From CAVSIP01 sp963728075 (GTDB lineage Bacteria; Actinomycetota; Actinomycetes; JAFAQI01; DASSKL01), in NCBI GenBank assembly GCA_963728075.1, contig CAVSIP010000002.1:81394-145393 (forward strand): a stretch of DNA of 64,000 nt, read 5' to 3'. The translations under genes and the position numbers were made by a program. Below, in pieces: positions 8,625-17,157 of the stretch. The stretch's first letter is position 1; each line of letters opens with the position of its first letter. A model generated the notes under the pieces. That model had not been told where the DNA came from and did no database searches. It was given only the letters and a program-made list of their open reading frames with translations.

Positions 8625-9860
8625 ATGGCCTCGGGGAGAAATCCTCTCGATTATGGCCCGGTGGTGCATCCGGCCCAATCCGGACGGCGGCGAGCGTACG
8701 CCGCCGTGAGCGCTGCGCTGCTCCTGTCCGGCGGGCTGGCCGTCGGCCTGGGCTGGTCCGGCACGTCCGGTCCACCGGCGACCGTCACCGTCGTGGCCGC
8801 GGCGGTCGACGCCAGCGTCACCCGTACCGACGGCTCCGTGGAGCGGGCTCGGCCGGGGCTGCGGCTGCGAGCCGGGGACATCGTGCGGACGCCGGCCACC
8901 GGCTCGGCGCGCCTGCGGACCGGTGGGAGGGTCGTCTGGCTGGTTGCGCAGTCGTCCCTGCAGGTGCGCGGCCCGGGGCGTGAGGAGCTGCGTACGGGGG
9001 GTGTCGTCGTCGACGCCCGCCGCGGTGCCGCCCTGCAGGTGGTCGCGGGCGAGATGACCGTCGCCGTGCCGCGTGCCTCCGTGACCCGGGTCGAGCGGGG
9101 CTTCACCGTGCGGGTCGGCGCCCTCGAGGGGCCCGCCCGGGTCCTCAGCGCCTCCGGCCGCAGCGCGGGCCTGGCACCCCTGCACCAGCTCTTCGCGAGC
9201 GGCCCGGCACTGGCCGCCCGCGCGGGCACGCCGCTCCAGCTGCTCGACGACGCCGCCGAGCGCGGGACCGGGCTGTCCGTCGTGGCCGACGACCTCGCCC
9301 TGCGGGCCTGGGCGACGGGCTCCGGCTCCGCCGGTGTCCGGGCTGCTGCAGCGGCGCTCCGGTACGCCGGGACGGCACCTGCGTGCTCCGGCGGGCAGGG
9401 GTCGGTGGCCGACCCGGCCCTGCCCGTGGCGCTGGCGCGCGTCGCCGCCGGCGGCACGTTCGGCGACCGCTACCACCGAGCGGTCTGCTACCGCCTGGAG
9501 GGCGGCTCGTGGGGGGTCGTCGCCCACCTGCTCGGCACGCGAGCCGCCCCGGTCCTGGCGGAGCTGCGTGCACTGGGCGGGACGGTGCTCGCCGCCGGGC
9601 CCGGGGGCGCACCCGCACCGCACGCCGAGGAGCCGGCTCCCCCGGCGGACGCGCCTGCGCCGACGAACGCCGGCAGGCCGGCCGACCCGGCCCCGCCCGC
9701 GCGGGCGCCCGACCAGCCGGGTGATCCGCAGCAGCCCGGTGACCCCGCGCCTCCCGGTGACCAGGGACAGCCCGACGAGCTCGTCACCGTCGTCCAGCGC
9801 ACGGTCGACCAGCTGGTGCCGCACCTGTCGGTCGACCTGTTGCCGGACGGGGCCGGCTGA
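8625..9860 (+). CDS. FecR-like membrane-anchored protein with Pro-rich tail
   Basis: 411 aa. A membrane segment (AAVSAALLLSGGLAVGLGW, residues about 25-43) precedes a FecR-type beta region: LRLRAGDIVRTPATGSARL followed by a Leu/Val-rich RTGGRVVWLVAQSSL block and a second LRTGGVVVDARRGAAL block, as in FecR/PupR anti-sigma sensors. After about residue 320 the chain is Pro/Ala-rich with PGDPQQPGDPAPPGDQ repeats. No sigma factor is adjacent, so it may instead be a structural cell-surface FecR-domain protein. The ATG has a weak ribosome site; a GTG near 8661 is an alternative. Confidence 0.7.
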   Translation: MASGRNPLDYGPVVHPAQSGRRRAYAAVSAALLLSGGLAVGLGWSGTSGPPATVTVVAAAVDASVTRTDGSVERARPGLRLRAGDIVRTPATGSARLRTGGRVVWLVAQSSLQVRGPGREELRTGGVVVDARRGAALQVVAGEMTVAVPRASVTRVERGFTVRVGALEGPARVLSASGRSAGLAPLHQLFASGPALAARAGTPLQLLDDAAERGTGLSVVADDLALRAWATGSGSAGVRAAAAALRYAGTAPACSGGQGSVADPALPVALARVAAGGTFGDRYHRAVCYRLEGGSWGVVAHLLGTRAAPVLAELRALGGTVLAAGPGGAPAPHAEEPAPPADAPAPTNAGRPADPAPPARAPDQPGDPQQPGDPAPPGDQGQPDELVTVVQRTVDQLVPHLSVDLLPDGAG

Positions 9861-9863
9861 CGG

Positions 9864-11216
9864 TCAGGACCCGGGGCCGGCCAGGGCGGGACGCGGCCCG
9901 GCCTCGTGCAGCCGGTCGGGCACCGTGCCGTACCGGTGGACGGCGAGCGCGTACAGCGCGGCAGCGAGCAGGTAGCCGACCGCGATGCCGACCAGGACCG
10001 GGTAGCTCTTGCCGCTGGGCGGGAGGGCGAAGGCGGCCGTCGTCGCCGCGGCGACGAACGTGAGGTTGAACAGCGTGTCGTAGAAGCTGAAGACCCGGCC
10101 GCGGAAGTCGTCGTCCACGACCTCCTGCACGATCGTGTCGACACAGATCTTCGACCCCTGCGAGGCCAGCCCGAACACGAAGGAGGCGGCGAGCAGCGGC
10201 GCCTTGGCGTACGGGGCACCGAGGGCGATGTCCGCGACCCCGGCGAGCACCAGTACCCCGACGATCTCCTGTTCCTTGCCGATGCGTGTGGTCACCGCAG
10301 GCGTCAGGACGGCGGCCGCGAGGATGCCGGCGAACGCGGCCGTCGAGGCCTCCGCGAGACCGCCCACACCGGCGAGCAGCCAGCCCTCGGAGGAGAAGTA
10401 GTTCCGGTAGAGCAGCAGCGTCGCGACGAGCGAGACCCCGTAGCAGAACCGGTGCAGGCCGATGACGAGCAGGGCCGCGGCTGCGGGCGCGCGCCCGGCG
10501 ACGTGCCGCGCACCGTCCGCCAGCCCGACCGCGACGTCGACGAGAGCGCGCCGCAGGGTCGTCCGGGGCAGCGCGCCGGGGCCGAGCTGGTCGCGGCCGA
10601 GGCGGCCGGCGGCGGCCGACGCCAGGAGGTAGCCGGCGGCGCTGCACAGCGCGACGACGGCGCTACCGCCGTCCCCCGTACCGGCGGCGGCCCGGATACC
10701 GAGCCCGAGCGCCCCGCCGAGCAGGGCGACCAGCGTGCCCGACGTCGTGGCGATGCTGTTCGCAGTCACGAGCTCTTCACGCTTCACGACGTGAGGCAGT
10801 GCGGCCGACAGCGCGGCCAGGTAGAAGCGGTTGACGCTGATCGCGGCGAGCGCGGCGGCGAAGAACGCGGGGCTGGTTCCGCCGACCCCGAACAGCAGCC
10901 CCGCGACGGTGACGACGAAGACCGCTCGCACGGCGTTGGCCCAGACGAGCACCCGCTGGCGGCGCCAGCGGTCGAGGAACACCCCCGCGAAGGGGCCCAC
11001 CACGCTGTAGGGCAGCAGCAGGACCGCGAAGCCGCCGGCGATCGCGGCCGGGTCGGTCTGCCGCTCCGGGTTGAACAGCACGGCGGCGGCCAGGCTCGCC
11101 TGGAAGACGCCGTCGGCGGTCTGGGACGCCAGCCGGGTGGCGTAGAGCCGGGCGAACCCGCGGTTGCGCAGCAGCCGCCGGAGGTCGGAGGCGCCACGGA
11201 CGTCGTCCAGGCCCAC
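9864..11216 (-). CDS. MFS transporter
   Basis: 450 aa with about 12 hydrophobic segments and the MFS loop motif between helices 2 and 3 (GVFLDRWRRQRVLVWAN). A second half repeats the pattern after a central loop. The family resembles the enterobactin-exporter/DHA3 group of drug or siderophore exporters; the substrate is unknown. It is convergent with the FecR-like gene, leaving only 3 nt between stops. An MFS gene at this position, upstream of ino1, is also seen in Streptomyces. Confidence 0.88.
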   Translation of the reverse strand: MGLDDVRGASDLRRLLRNRGFARLYATRLASQTADGVFQASLAAAVLFNPERQTDPAAIAGGFAVLLLPYSVVGPFAGVFLDRWRRQRVLVWANAVRAVFVVTVAGLLFGVGGTSPAFFAAALAAISVNRFYLAALSAALPHVVKREELVTANSIATTSGTLVALLGGALGLGIRAAAGTGDGGSAVVALCSAAGYLLASAAAGRLGRDQLGPGALPRTTLRRALVDVAVGLADGARHVAGRAPAAAALLVIGLHRFCYGVSLVATLLLYRNYFSSEGWLLAGVGGLAEASTAAFAGILAAAVLTPAVTTRIGKEQEIVGVLVLAGVADIALGAPYAKAPLLAASFVFGLASQGSKICVDTIVQEVVDDDFRGRVFSFYDTLFNLTFVAAATTAAFALPPSGKSYPVLVGIAVGYLLAAALYALAVHRYGTVPDRLHEAGPRPALAGPGS

Positions 11217-11223
11217 GCGGTCG

Positions 11224-11229
11224 AGGGTA
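11224..11229 (-). promoter_or_regulatory. -10 element of leaderless promoter (MFS gene)
   Basis: TACCCT on the minus strand, 7 nt before the GTG start of the MFS gene, with no ribosome site between. Confidence 0.5.
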
Positions 11230-11240
11230 GGTCCGAACGC

Positions 11241-11280
11241 GCGCAGCGGGCCGGTGCTCGTGGCAACCGGCCCGCTGCGC
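11241..11280 (-). terminator. Strong hairpin terminator after ino1
   Basis: A perfect 15-bp inverted repeat (GCGCAGCGGGCCGGT, 10-nt loop, ACCGGCCCGCTGCGC), about 20 nt past the ino1 stop. It separates ino1 from the MFS gene on the same strand. Confidence 0.8.
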
Positions 11281-11302
11281 GGTCAGCGGAGCGAGGTGGC
11301 GC

Positions 11303-12397
11303 TCAGTCCTCGCCGCGGATGAAGCCCTCGAGCTTCTCCCGCGCGACCTCGTCGCGGTACTGCACCGGCGGCGACTTCATGAAGTAGCTCGACGCCGAGA
11401 GGATCGGCCCGCCGATGCCGCGGTCCTTGGCGATCTTTGCGCAGCGCAGCGCGTCGATCACAACGCCGGCGGAGTTCGGCGAGTCCCAGACCTCGAGCTT
11501 GTACTCGAGGTTCAGCGGCACGTCGCCGAACGCCCGGCCCTCGAGGCGGACGTAGGCCCACTTGCGGTCGTCGAGCCAGGCGACGTAGTCCGACGGGCCG
11601 ATGTGCACGTTGCGCTTGCCGAGGTCGTGCTCGAGGTTGCTCGTCACGGCCTGGGTCTTGGAGATCTTCTTGGACTCCAGCCGCTCGCGCTCGAGCATGT
11701 TCATGAAGTCCATGTTCCCGCCGACGTTGAGCTGGTAGGTGCGGTCGAGCACCACGCCGCGGTCCTCGAACAGCTTCGCGAGCACCCGGTGGGTGATGGT
11801 CGCGCCGACCTGGCTCTTGATGTCGTCGCCGACGATCGGGACGCCCGCGGCGGTGAACTTGTCGGCCCACTCCTTGGTGCCGGCGATGAACACCGGCAGG
11901 CAGTTCACGAAGGCGACGCCGGCGTCGATCGCGCACTGGGCGTAGAACTTCGCGGCCTCCTCGGAACCCACCGGCAGGTAGCAGACGAGGACGTCGGCCT
12001 GCGCCTCCTTGAGCGCGGCGACGATGTCGACCGGCTGCTCGGCGGACTCCTCGATCATCTCCCGGTAGTACTTGCCGAGACCGTCGAGCGTGTGGCCGCG
12101 CTGCACGGTGACACCGGTCGGCGGCACGTCGCAGATCTTGATGGTGTTGTTCTCGCTGGCACCGATCGCCTCGGCGAGGTCCTGGCCGACCTTCTTGCCG
12201 TCCACGTCGAAGGCGGCGACGAACTCGATGTCGCTGATGTGGTAGTCGCCGAGCTGGACGTGCATGAGCCCCGGGACGCGGCCCTGGGGGTCGGCGTCGG
12301 AGTAGTACTCGACGCCCTGTACGAGCGATGCGGCGCAGTTGCCGACGCCCACGATGGCTACGCGCACCGAACCCATGCGCCTGTCTCCCTTGCTCAT
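11303..12397 (-). CDS. ino1: Inositol-3-phosphate synthase
   Basis: 364 aa. The N-terminal VRVAIVGVGNCAASLVQG is the NAD-binding Rossmann motif of actinobacterial MIPS. The ASENNTIKI, LPVGSEEA and VGDDIKSQVGATITHR blocks with the active-site Lys/Asp region are present, as is VLDRTYQLNVGGNMDF. It converts glucose 6-phosphate to inositol 3-phosphate, the precursor of phosphatidylinositol and mycothiol. The ATG at 12397 overlaps the padR stop (ATGA). A second in-frame ATG at 12376 has a better GGGAGA ribosome site and would remove 7 residues. Confidence 0.95.
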   Translation of the reverse strand: MSKGDRRMGSVRVAIVGVGNCAASLVQGVEYYSDADPQGRVPGLMHVQLGDYHISDIEFVAAFDVDGKKVGQDLAEAIGASENNTIKICDVPPTGVTVQRGHTLDGLGKYYREMIEESAEQPVDIVAALKEAQADVLVCYLPVGSEEAAKFYAQCAIDAGVAFVNCLPVFIAGTKEWADKFTAAGVPIVGDDIKSQVGATITHRVLAKLFEDRGVVLDRTYQLNVGGNMDFMNMLERERLESKKISKTQAVTSNLEHDLGKRNVHIGPSDYVAWLDDRKWAYVRLEGRAFGDVPLNLEYKLEVWDSPNSAGVVIDALRCAKIAKDRGIGGPILSASSYFMKSPPVQYRDEVAREKLEGFIRGED

Positions 12398-12987
12398 GTG
12401 ATGTCACCACTGTTCTGTGTGCCGGTCCGTGCGGGCTGCTCCCGCCCGGCCCGCTCCGTCGCGATCAGCTCGTTGAGCCACCGCACCTCGCGCTCGACGG
12501 ACTCCAGGCCGTGCTCCTGCAGCGCGAGGGTGTAGTCGTCCAGTCGCTCCCGGCTGCGGCGCAGTGCTGTGCGCACGCCGTCGAGGCGCTCCTCGAGCCG
12601 GCTGCGCCGGCCCTCGAGGATGCGCAGCCGCACGTCGGCGTCCGTCTGCGCGAAGAAAGCGAAGTGGACGCCGAAGTTCTCGTCCTCCCACGACGACGGG
12701 CCGGACTCGGCGAGCAGCTCCTGCAGCCGTTCCTTGCCGTCGGCGGTGATCTTGTACACGATCTTGGCCCGCCGTCCGGACAGGGCGCCGGTGCCGTCGG
12801 AGGGGTCCTCCGCGATCCAGCCGTGCGCCAGCATGTCCTTGAGGCAGGGGTACAGCGATCCGTACGAGAAGGCACGGAACGCACCCAGCACGGTGTTGAG
12901 CCGCTTGCGCAGCTCGTAGCCGTGCATCGGCGACTCGTGGAGCAGGCCGAGAACGGCCAGCTCGAGCACGCCGGACCTCCTGCTCAC
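12394..12987 (-). CDS. PadR family transcriptional regulator
   Basis: 197 aa from GTG 12987. The N-terminal winged helix has the PadR signature: LELAVLGLLHESPMHGYELR, then FSYGSLYPCLKDMLAHGWI. A C-terminal dimerisation helix bundle follows (about residues 110-190, Arg/Leu/Glu-rich). It is the first gene of a padR-ino1 operon, the same arrangement as in Mycobacterium and Streptomyces, so it probably controls inositol synthesis. A perfect palindrome about 40 nt upstream of its start is the likely operator. Extended readings upstream of GTG 12987 cross that palindrome and are unlikely. Confidence 0.9.
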   Translation of the reverse strand: MSRRSGVLELAVLGLLHESPMHGYELRKRLNTVLGAFRAFSYGSLYPCLKDMLAHGWIAEDPSDGTGALSGRRAKIVYKITADGKERLQELLAESGPSSWEDENFGVHFAFFAQTDADVRLRILEGRRSRLEERLDGVRTALRRSRERLDDYTLALQEHGLESVEREVRWLNELIATERAGREQPARTGTQNSGDIT

Positions 12988-13027
12988 CACGCACCTCGAC
13001 TTTGCCTCAGATGTTTGCATCGAGCGG

Positions 13028-13046
13028 ATGTATCGGCTCGATACAT
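13028..13046. promoter_or_regulatory. PadR operator palindrome
   Basis: ATGTATCG-GCT-CGATACAT is a perfect 8-bp inverted repeat with 3-nt spacing. The ATGT and ACAT ends match the half-sites known for PadR regulators. It sits in the padR / DUF5318 divergent region, 41 nt upstream of the padR start, fitting autorepression of padR-ino1. Confidence 0.75.
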
Positions 13047-13104
13047 TGCAACGATACGGTCTCGGGGGCGGTCGCGCAACCCGGCCCGCGCCCGGCGCGC
13101 CGCG

Positions 13105-13110
13105 TACGCT
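13105..13110 (+). promoter_or_regulatory. -10 element of leaderless promoter (DUF5318 gene)
   Basis: TACGCT, 7 nt before the ATG of the DUF5318 gene; no ribosome site between. Confidence 0.6.
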
Positions 13111-13117
13111 GAATCGC

Positions 13118-13537
13118 ATGTGGTCGCAGCGGTCGTTCGTCGACTACGCGCTCGCGCGCCGGTCGACGCTGGCCGGGCTGTTCAGCGGCCGCCTGTCCAC
13201 CTACGACGTCTGTGACGCCCACCCGTACCTGCTGCGTGCGGCGAAGTTCCACGGAGAGCCGGCCGAGGCGGACTGCCCGGTGTGCCGCCGGGAGCGGCTG
13301 ACCCACGTGACCTACACGTACGGCGACTGCTTCCCCGAGGGCGTCAACGGCCGGGTCCGGGCCCAGCGGGAGCTGGTGCGACTGGCCCGGGAGCTGCCGG
13401 AGTTCACCGTGTACGTCGTCGAGGTGTGCCGCGGATGCGGCTGGAACCACCTGGTCAGCTCGTACGTCCTGGGTACGGGTGAGCCGGTCGAGTCCCGACC
13501 CCGGCGCCGTGCCCGCTCGGGCGGCCGCGACTCCTGA
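13118..13537 (+). CDS. DUF5318 zinc-ribbon protein
   Basis: 139 aa. Two Cys pairs, CPVCRRERL and CRGCGWNHL about 55 residues apart, form a probable zinc ribbon. The family is actinobacterial and usually lies directly upstream of the class A PBP gene, as here (69 nt gap). Molecular function is unknown. The start is set by the leaderless promoter, not by a ribosome site. The tail is basic (RPRRRARSGGR). Confidence 0.88.
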   Translation: MWSQRSFVDYALARRSTLAGLFSGRLSTYDVCDAHPYLLRAAKFHGEPAEADCPVCRRERLTHVTYTYGDCFPEGVNGRVRAQRELVRLARELPEFTVYVVEVCRGCGWNHLVSSYVLGTGEPVESRPRRRARSGGRDS

Positions 13538-13606
13538 CCCGCTGGCTCGTTGCAGTCCCGGCGGGCGCCGTGCCCGCGAAGTGCGTCCCCGAGGGGTAGG
13601 TAGGCC

Positions 13607-15817
13607 GTGCCGGACAAACCGCGCCCGCCGCGCGCCGGCTGGCGCCGCGTGCTGCCGACGCGCCGCCAGGCGCTGTGGGGGCTGCTCGGCCTGTTCGCGC
13701 TGCTCGTCGCCGGGTGCGTCGCGGGGTACGCGCTGACCGACATCCCCGCCGCCAACGCGATCGTGCGCCAGCAGGCCACCCACGTCTACTACTCCGACGG
13801 CCACACGCTGCTCGGCCGGATCGGCAGCGTGAACCGCACCAACGTGCCGCTGTCCAAGGTGCCCAAGCCGGTCCGGGAAGCGGTGCTCGCGGCGGAGGAC
13901 CGCAACTTCTACTCCGAGCCCGGCATCTCGCCGACCGGCATCCTGCGCGCCCTGTGGGTCGACGTGCGTGGCGGCGACATCCAGCAGGGCGGCTCGACGA
14001 TCACCCAGCAGTACGCGAAGAACGCCTACCTCACCCAGGAGCGCAGCTTCACCCGCAAGATCAAGGAGATCTTCATCGCGGTGAAGCTGTCCCGCCAGCG
14101 CTCCAAGGACGAGGTGCTGCAGGACTACCTGAACACCATCTACTTCGGCCGCGGCGCCTACGGCATCCAGGCCGCAGCACACGCGTACTTCCGCAAGGAC
14201 GTGAGCGCCCTGACCCCCGCCGAGGGGGCGGTGCTCGCGGCGGTCATCCGTGCGCCGACGGCGCTGGACCCGGCCCGCAACCAGGCCGCGAACGAGCGCC
14301 GCTGGCACTACGTCGTCGACGGCATGGTCGCCGAGCACTGGCTCCCGCGAGCCGACGCGGACGCGCTGCGCTACCCCACGGTGCAGCCCCCGCCGTCCGG
14401 GCAGCAGGTCAGCGGACCGAACGGGTTCGTCATGGAGGCGGTCAAGGCCGAGCTGGCCCGTCGCGGCTTCGACGAGAACCGGCTCAACCTCGGCGGCTAC
14501 ACGGTCGTCACCACCATCGACAAGCAGGCGCAGGACGCCGCGGTCAAGGCCGTGGACGACGTCACCGCGAAGCTGAAGGTCACCTCCAAGGACCCGCAGC
14601 TCAACGGTCGGCGGCCGCTGACCGCGCTGGTGTCGGTGCAGCCGGGTGACGGGGCGGTCCGCGCGATGTACGGCGGCCGCGACTTCGCGGCGAAGGACGT
14701 GCCGAAGAGCTTCGTGAACCTCGTCTACGACCGCCGCCAGCCCGGCTCGTCGTTCAAGGCGTACACCCTTGTCACCGCTCTGAAGCAGGGCATCTCGCTG
14801 CGCAGCGTGTACGACGGGTCCTCACCGAAGTACGTGAAGGGCTACCCGCCGAACAACCAGGTGCGCAACGACAGCAACGAGCAGTGCCCCTACCCCTGCT
14901 CGCTCGTCCGGGCCACCGCGGAGTCGATCAACACGGTGTACGTCCCGCTCGCGATCACGGTGGGGCCGGACAAGGTGCGTGACACGGCGTACGCGATGGG
15001 GGTCTCGCGCGAGAACCCGCTGTCCGGGGACAGCGGCCATGCGGCCGCCGGCATCACGCTGGGGATCTATCCGGTGCGGCCGATCGACCAGGCCGTCGGC
15101 TACGCGACCCTCGCGGCGGGCGGCGTCCGCAACGACCCCTACCTGATCGGCAAGGTGCTCGACGGCTCCGGTCAGGTCGTCTACCGGTCGCACCCGCACG
15201 GGGAGCGCGTGATGGACACCAGCGTCGCCGCGGACGCGACGTACGCCCTCGAGCAGGTGCTCCAGCCCGGTGGCACCGCCCACGGCAAGGCGCCGGCCGG
15301 GCGGCCGGCAGCCGGCAAGACCGGCACGACGACCAAGCACGCCGACGCCTGGTTCGTCGGATACACCCCCCAGCTGTCGACCGCGGTCTGGATGGGCAAC
15401 CCGACGGCGGCCGAGCCGCTCGTCGTCAACGGTTCCGGCGTCTACGGCGGCGCGTACCCCGCCAGCGTCTGGCAGGAGTACATGACCGAGGCGCTGCAGG
15501 GCAAGCCGGTGGCCGAGCTCCCGCAGCCGACGTTCTCCGGCGAGGTGCAGGGCCAGCCCGCGACACCGTCGCCCAGCCCGTCCGCGTCGGTCTCCGCGAC
15601 CGCCAGCCCGTCGCCGTCCGGCTCGCCGTCCCCGACCGGGACGGTCCTGCCGCTGCCGACCGGCAGCGGCTCCCCGGGCGTGCCGTCGGACAGCCCGCCG
15701 CCGTCGGGCTCGCCGAGCCCGTCACCCGCACCGGCGCCGACCAGCACGACGCAGTCGGCGGCGCCGAAGCCCGGCCACCGAGCCGGGACGGGCACCTCGG
15801 TGAGCCCCTCGCCGTGA
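13607..15817 (+). CDS. Class A penicillin-binding protein (PonA-type)
   Basis: 736 aa. An N-terminal membrane anchor (residues about 22-42) is followed by a GT51 glycosyltransferase domain with the catalytic Glu in AAEDRNFYSEPG (E97) and QGGSTITQQYAKN. The transpeptidase domain has SSFK at 381-384 (catalytic Ser381), an S-I-N triad in ESINTVY and GKTGTTTKHADAWF. It polymerises and crosslinks peptidoglycan. The last 85 residues are a low-complexity Pro/Ser/Thr tail, probably wall-spanning and of the kind seen in actinobacterial PonA. The stop overlaps the GTG of the next gene. Confidence 0.95.
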   Translation: MPDKPRPPRAGWRRVLPTRRQALWGLLGLFALLVAGCVAGYALTDIPAANAIVRQQATHVYYSDGHTLLGRIGSVNRTNVPLSKVPKPVREAVLAAEDRNFYSEPGISPTGILRALWVDVRGGDIQQGGSTITQQYAKNAYLTQERSFTRKIKEIFIAVKLSRQRSKDEVLQDYLNTIYFGRGAYGIQAAAHAYFRKDVSALTPAEGAVLAAVIRAPTALDPARNQAANERRWHYVVDGMVAEHWLPRADADALRYPTVQPPPSGQQVSGPNGFVMEAVKAELARRGFDENRLNLGGYTVVTTIDKQAQDAAVKAVDDVTAKLKVTSKDPQLNGRRPLTALVSVQPGDGAVRAMYGGRDFAAKDVPKSFVNLVYDRRQPGSSFKAYTLVTALKQGISLRSVYDGSSPKYVKGYPPNNQVRNDSNEQCPYPCSLVRATAESINTVYVPLAITVGPDKVRDTAYAMGVSRENPLSGDSGHAAAGITLGIYPVRPIDQAVGYATLAAGGVRNDPYLIGKVLDGSGQVVYRSHPHGERVMDTSVAADATYALEQVLQPGGTAHGKAPAGRPAAGKTGTTTKHADAWFVGYTPQLSTAVWMGNPTAAEPLVVNGSGVYGGAYPASVWQEYMTEALQGKPVAELPQPTFSGEVQGQPATPSPSPSASVSATASPSPSGSPSPTGTVLPLPTGSGSPGVPSDSPPPSGSPSPSPAPAPTSTTQSAAPKPGHRAGTGTSVSPSP

Positions 15818-17157
15818 TCGCACCCTCCCGCACCGACCCGGTGGTCCGCGGCGCGAGCGAGCTCGTCGGCGGACCGCTCGGTGCGCACGCAGCCGAGCCG
15901 CGACGGCGGTTCTGGGTGCCGGTACGCGTCGTGCTCGCGCTCATGGTGGTCGCACTCGGTCTGGCGTACGTGCAGAAGGCGCCGTGCCTGGAGCACCCGT
16001 GGTCGAACGACTACCAGTACTCGCGGATGTGCTACTCCGACGTGTACGCGCTCTACTTCGCCGAGGGCCTGAACCAGGGCCAGGTGCCGTACGCCGACCA
16101 TCCGGTCGAGTACCCCGTCGTCATCGGCGGGCTCATGGAGGTCGCGGCGTGGACGGCGTCGCACGCTCCGGCCCCCGACCGGCCTAGGGCGTTCTTCGAC
16201 GTCACCGTGCTGCTGCTCGCCTCCGGAGGCCTGCTCGTCGCGTGGACGACCGTGCGGCTGGCCGGTCGGCGACGGCCGTACGACGCCGCGATGGTGGCCC
16301 TCGCCCCCGTCGTCGCGCTGCACGCGTACACCAACTGGGACCTCGCCGCCGCCGCCCTCACCGGCGCCGGCCTGTGGGCCTGGGCGCGCCGCCGACCCGG
16401 GTGGGCAGGGGTCCTGCTCGGGCTGGGTGTGGCCACCAAGCTCTACCCCCTGCTCGTCATCGGGGCGCTGCTCCTGCTGTGCCTGCGCGCGCGGCGCATG
16501 CGGGCGTGGTGGCTGACGTTCGGTACGGCGGCCGCCGCGTGGCTGGCCGTCGACCTGCCGGTCGCGCTCGCCTGGCCGGGCTCCTTCGGACGCTTCTACG
16601 CGCTCAACCGGTCGCGCCCGGCCGACTGGGACTCCCTGTGGTACGCCGCCGGGCACCTGCTCGGGCACCAGCCGGGTACCGCGTTCGTCAACGTCGGCAG
16701 CGCGCTGCTGCTGGCAGTGGCCCTGTCCGCGGTGGCCGGTCTGGTGCTGCGGGCCCCCCGGCGTCCCCGGCTCGGGCAGGTGGGCTTCCTCGTCCTGGTG
16801 GCCTTCCTGCTGACCAGCAAGGTCTACTCACCGCAGTACGCGCTGTGGCTGCTCCCGTTCGCAGTGCTGGCGCGCCCGCGCTGGCCGGCCTTCCTCGCGT
16901 GGCAGGCGACCGAGGTGGTGCTGCTGGCGACCCGGTTCGGGTTCTTCATCGGCCACGACCATCCCGGCCAGGGCCTGCCGGCGGGGATCTTCCTCGCGGC
17001 GGTGGCGGCGCGCGACCTCGCCCTGCTGGCCCTCACCGGCCTGGTGGTCCGCGAGGTGCTGCACCCGGAGCACGACGTCGTGCGAGCGGACGACGTCGAC
17101 GACCCGGCCGGCGGGCTGCTCGCGGACGTCCCGCGAGCTCAGCCGGTACCGGCGTGA
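15814..17157 (+). CDS. GT87 family (GT-C) polyprenol-dependent glycosyltransferase
   Basis: 447 aa, about 10 membrane helices. The first outer loop holds the GT-C acidic region (NDYQYSRMCYSDVYALYF, then YADHPVEYPVVIGG), and VATKLYPLL and SKVYSPQYALWLLPF are typical GT87 blocks. These enzymes use polyprenyl-phosphate sugars, often mannose, to glycosylate lipids or proteins outside the membrane. It starts at a GTG overlapping the PBP stop and ends in a GTGA overlap with the next GT-C gene, so the three are translationally coupled. Confidence 0.85.
   Translation: MIAPSRTDPVVRGASELVGGPLGAHAAEPRRRFWVPVRVVLALMVVALGLAYVQKAPCLEHPWSNDYQYSRMCYSDVYALYFAEGLNQGQVPYADHPVEYPVVIGGLMEVAAWTASHAPAPDRPRAFFDVTVLLLASGGLLVAWTTVRLAGRRRPYDAAMVALAPVVALHAYTNWDLAAAALTGAGLWAWARRRPGWAGVLLGLGVATKLYPLLVIGALLLLCLRARRMRAWWLTFGTAAAAWLAVDLPVALAWPGSFGRFYALNRSRPADWDSLWYAAGHLLGHQPGTAFVNVGSALLLAVALSAVAGLVLRAPRRPRLGQVGFLVLVAFLLTSKVYSPQYALWLLPFAVLARPRWPAFLAWQATEVVLLATRFGFFIGHDHPGQGLPAGIFLAAVAARDLALLALTGLVVREVLHPEHDVVRADDVDDPAGGLLADVPRAQPVPA

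Noticed and set aside
15550..15817. Short repeats in the PBP tail as a separate repeat element
   Set aside because: They encode an in-frame Pro/Ser/Thr tail normal for wall-spanning actinobacterial PBPs.
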